A stretch of DNA of 64,000 bases, taken from Amycolatopsis sulphurea (GTDB taxonomy: Bacteria; Actinomycetota; Actinomycetes; Mycobacteriales; Pseudonocardiaceae). The translations under genes were made by a program, and so were the position numbers. Positions 63,892-64,000 of this stretch are shown one piece after another. The notes under the pieces are model-generated. The model did no database searches. It was not told where the DNA came from and saw nothing but the letters and a program-made list of their open reading frames with translations. The stretch covers positions 806,001 to 870,000 of the forward strand of contig NZ_PDJK01000001.1 in NCBI RefSeq assembly GCF_002564045.1, read 5' to 3'. Every line of letters starts with the position of its first letter. The stretch's first letter is position 1.

Positions 63892-64000
63892 TCAGCGCGC
63901 CACGGCGGCGACTACGGTGTTGATGCGCTGCCACAGTGCGGCGAACAGGTCTTCCCGGCGGTAGACCCGCGGCTCGCCGGTGCTGCGGCCGAGGACCGAG
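63892..64000 (-). CDS. Partial gene, C-terminal 35 residues
   Basis: Minus-strand frame running off the window, reading SVLGRSTGEPRVYRREDL and on to INTVVAAVAR with a TGA at 63892-63894. It converges on the terminator. Too little is visible to name the family. Confidence 0.6.
   Translation of the reverse strand, partial: SVLGRSTGEPRVYRREDLFAALWQRINTVVAAVAR

Overview
This is a high-GC actinobacterial window with many GTG starts, stop/start-overlapping operons and a type VII secretion cargo locus. An orthologue of the mycobacterial dormancy regulator DevR/DosR is present, and GTGAAGG-armed hairpins recur. The overall picture fits a Pseudonocardiaceae genome, most likely Amycolatopsis or a close relative; this assignment is inference, because no rRNA or other marker is present.

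Layout. (1) 0.2-1.0 kb: a small lipoprotein. (2) 1.1-16.2 kb: a catabolic island with an acyl-CoA ligase, cupin, gamma-glutamyltransferase-family enzyme, DapA/NAL-family lyase, GntR regulator, epoxide-hydrolase-like enzyme, two medium-chain reductases, a mycofactocin-type SDR, a ribose-type ABC importer and an alpha/beta hydrolase. A short TATTGCAT-like motif recurs in front of its transcription units and may be the GntR operator. (3) 16.5-19.2 kb: a type VII secretion-type locus (YbaB/EbfC protein, WXG100-like protein, a cargo protein interrupted by an in-frame TAG, and an unknown protein). (4) 19.4-37.5 kb: a dormancy/hypoxia island resembling the mycobacterial DosR regulon. It holds an ECF sigma factor, two Acg-type nitroreductases, an Rv1733c-like membrane protein, an ABC-2 exporter, an alcohol dehydrogenase, four universal stress proteins plus the remnant of a fifth, two CBS-BON proteins, a DUF1918 protein, DevR, one intact DevS-like kinase and one degenerate DevS-like protein. 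DosR-box-like palindromes lie upstream of several units. (5) 38.0-43.1 kb: an aldo/keto reductase pseudogene, MarR and TetR regulators, an alpha/beta hydrolase, two SDRs and an unknown protein. (6) 43.8-57.4 kb: a compact 13-gene biosynthetic operon (two ATP-grasp ligases, MFS, DinB, F420-hydrogenase-beta-like Fe-S protein, EPSP-synthase-like transferase, SDR, creatininase-like hydrolase, class III aminotransferase, PhzF-like protein, FemAB/GNAT-like transferase, a peptide-binding protein with no signal peptide, and a chorismate-mutase-like protein). I do not recognise the product. (7) 57.8-63.8 kb: a four-gene, translationally coupled putative conflict/defence system: TIR, KGGVGR-type MinD-like ATPase with a second TIR-like domain, a small winged-helix-like protein, and a giant AAA plus HerA-like ATPase. 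A strong hairpin terminator ends it, and a partial minus-strand gene follows.

Scattered between these blocks are copies of a miniature inverted-repeat element (about 180-270 bp, ends CAGGGTGTCGGCAAAGT, large internal GTGAAGGGGCCCTTCAC palindromes). Two complete copies are flanked by 11-12 bp direct repeats, as expected of a non-autonomous transposable element.
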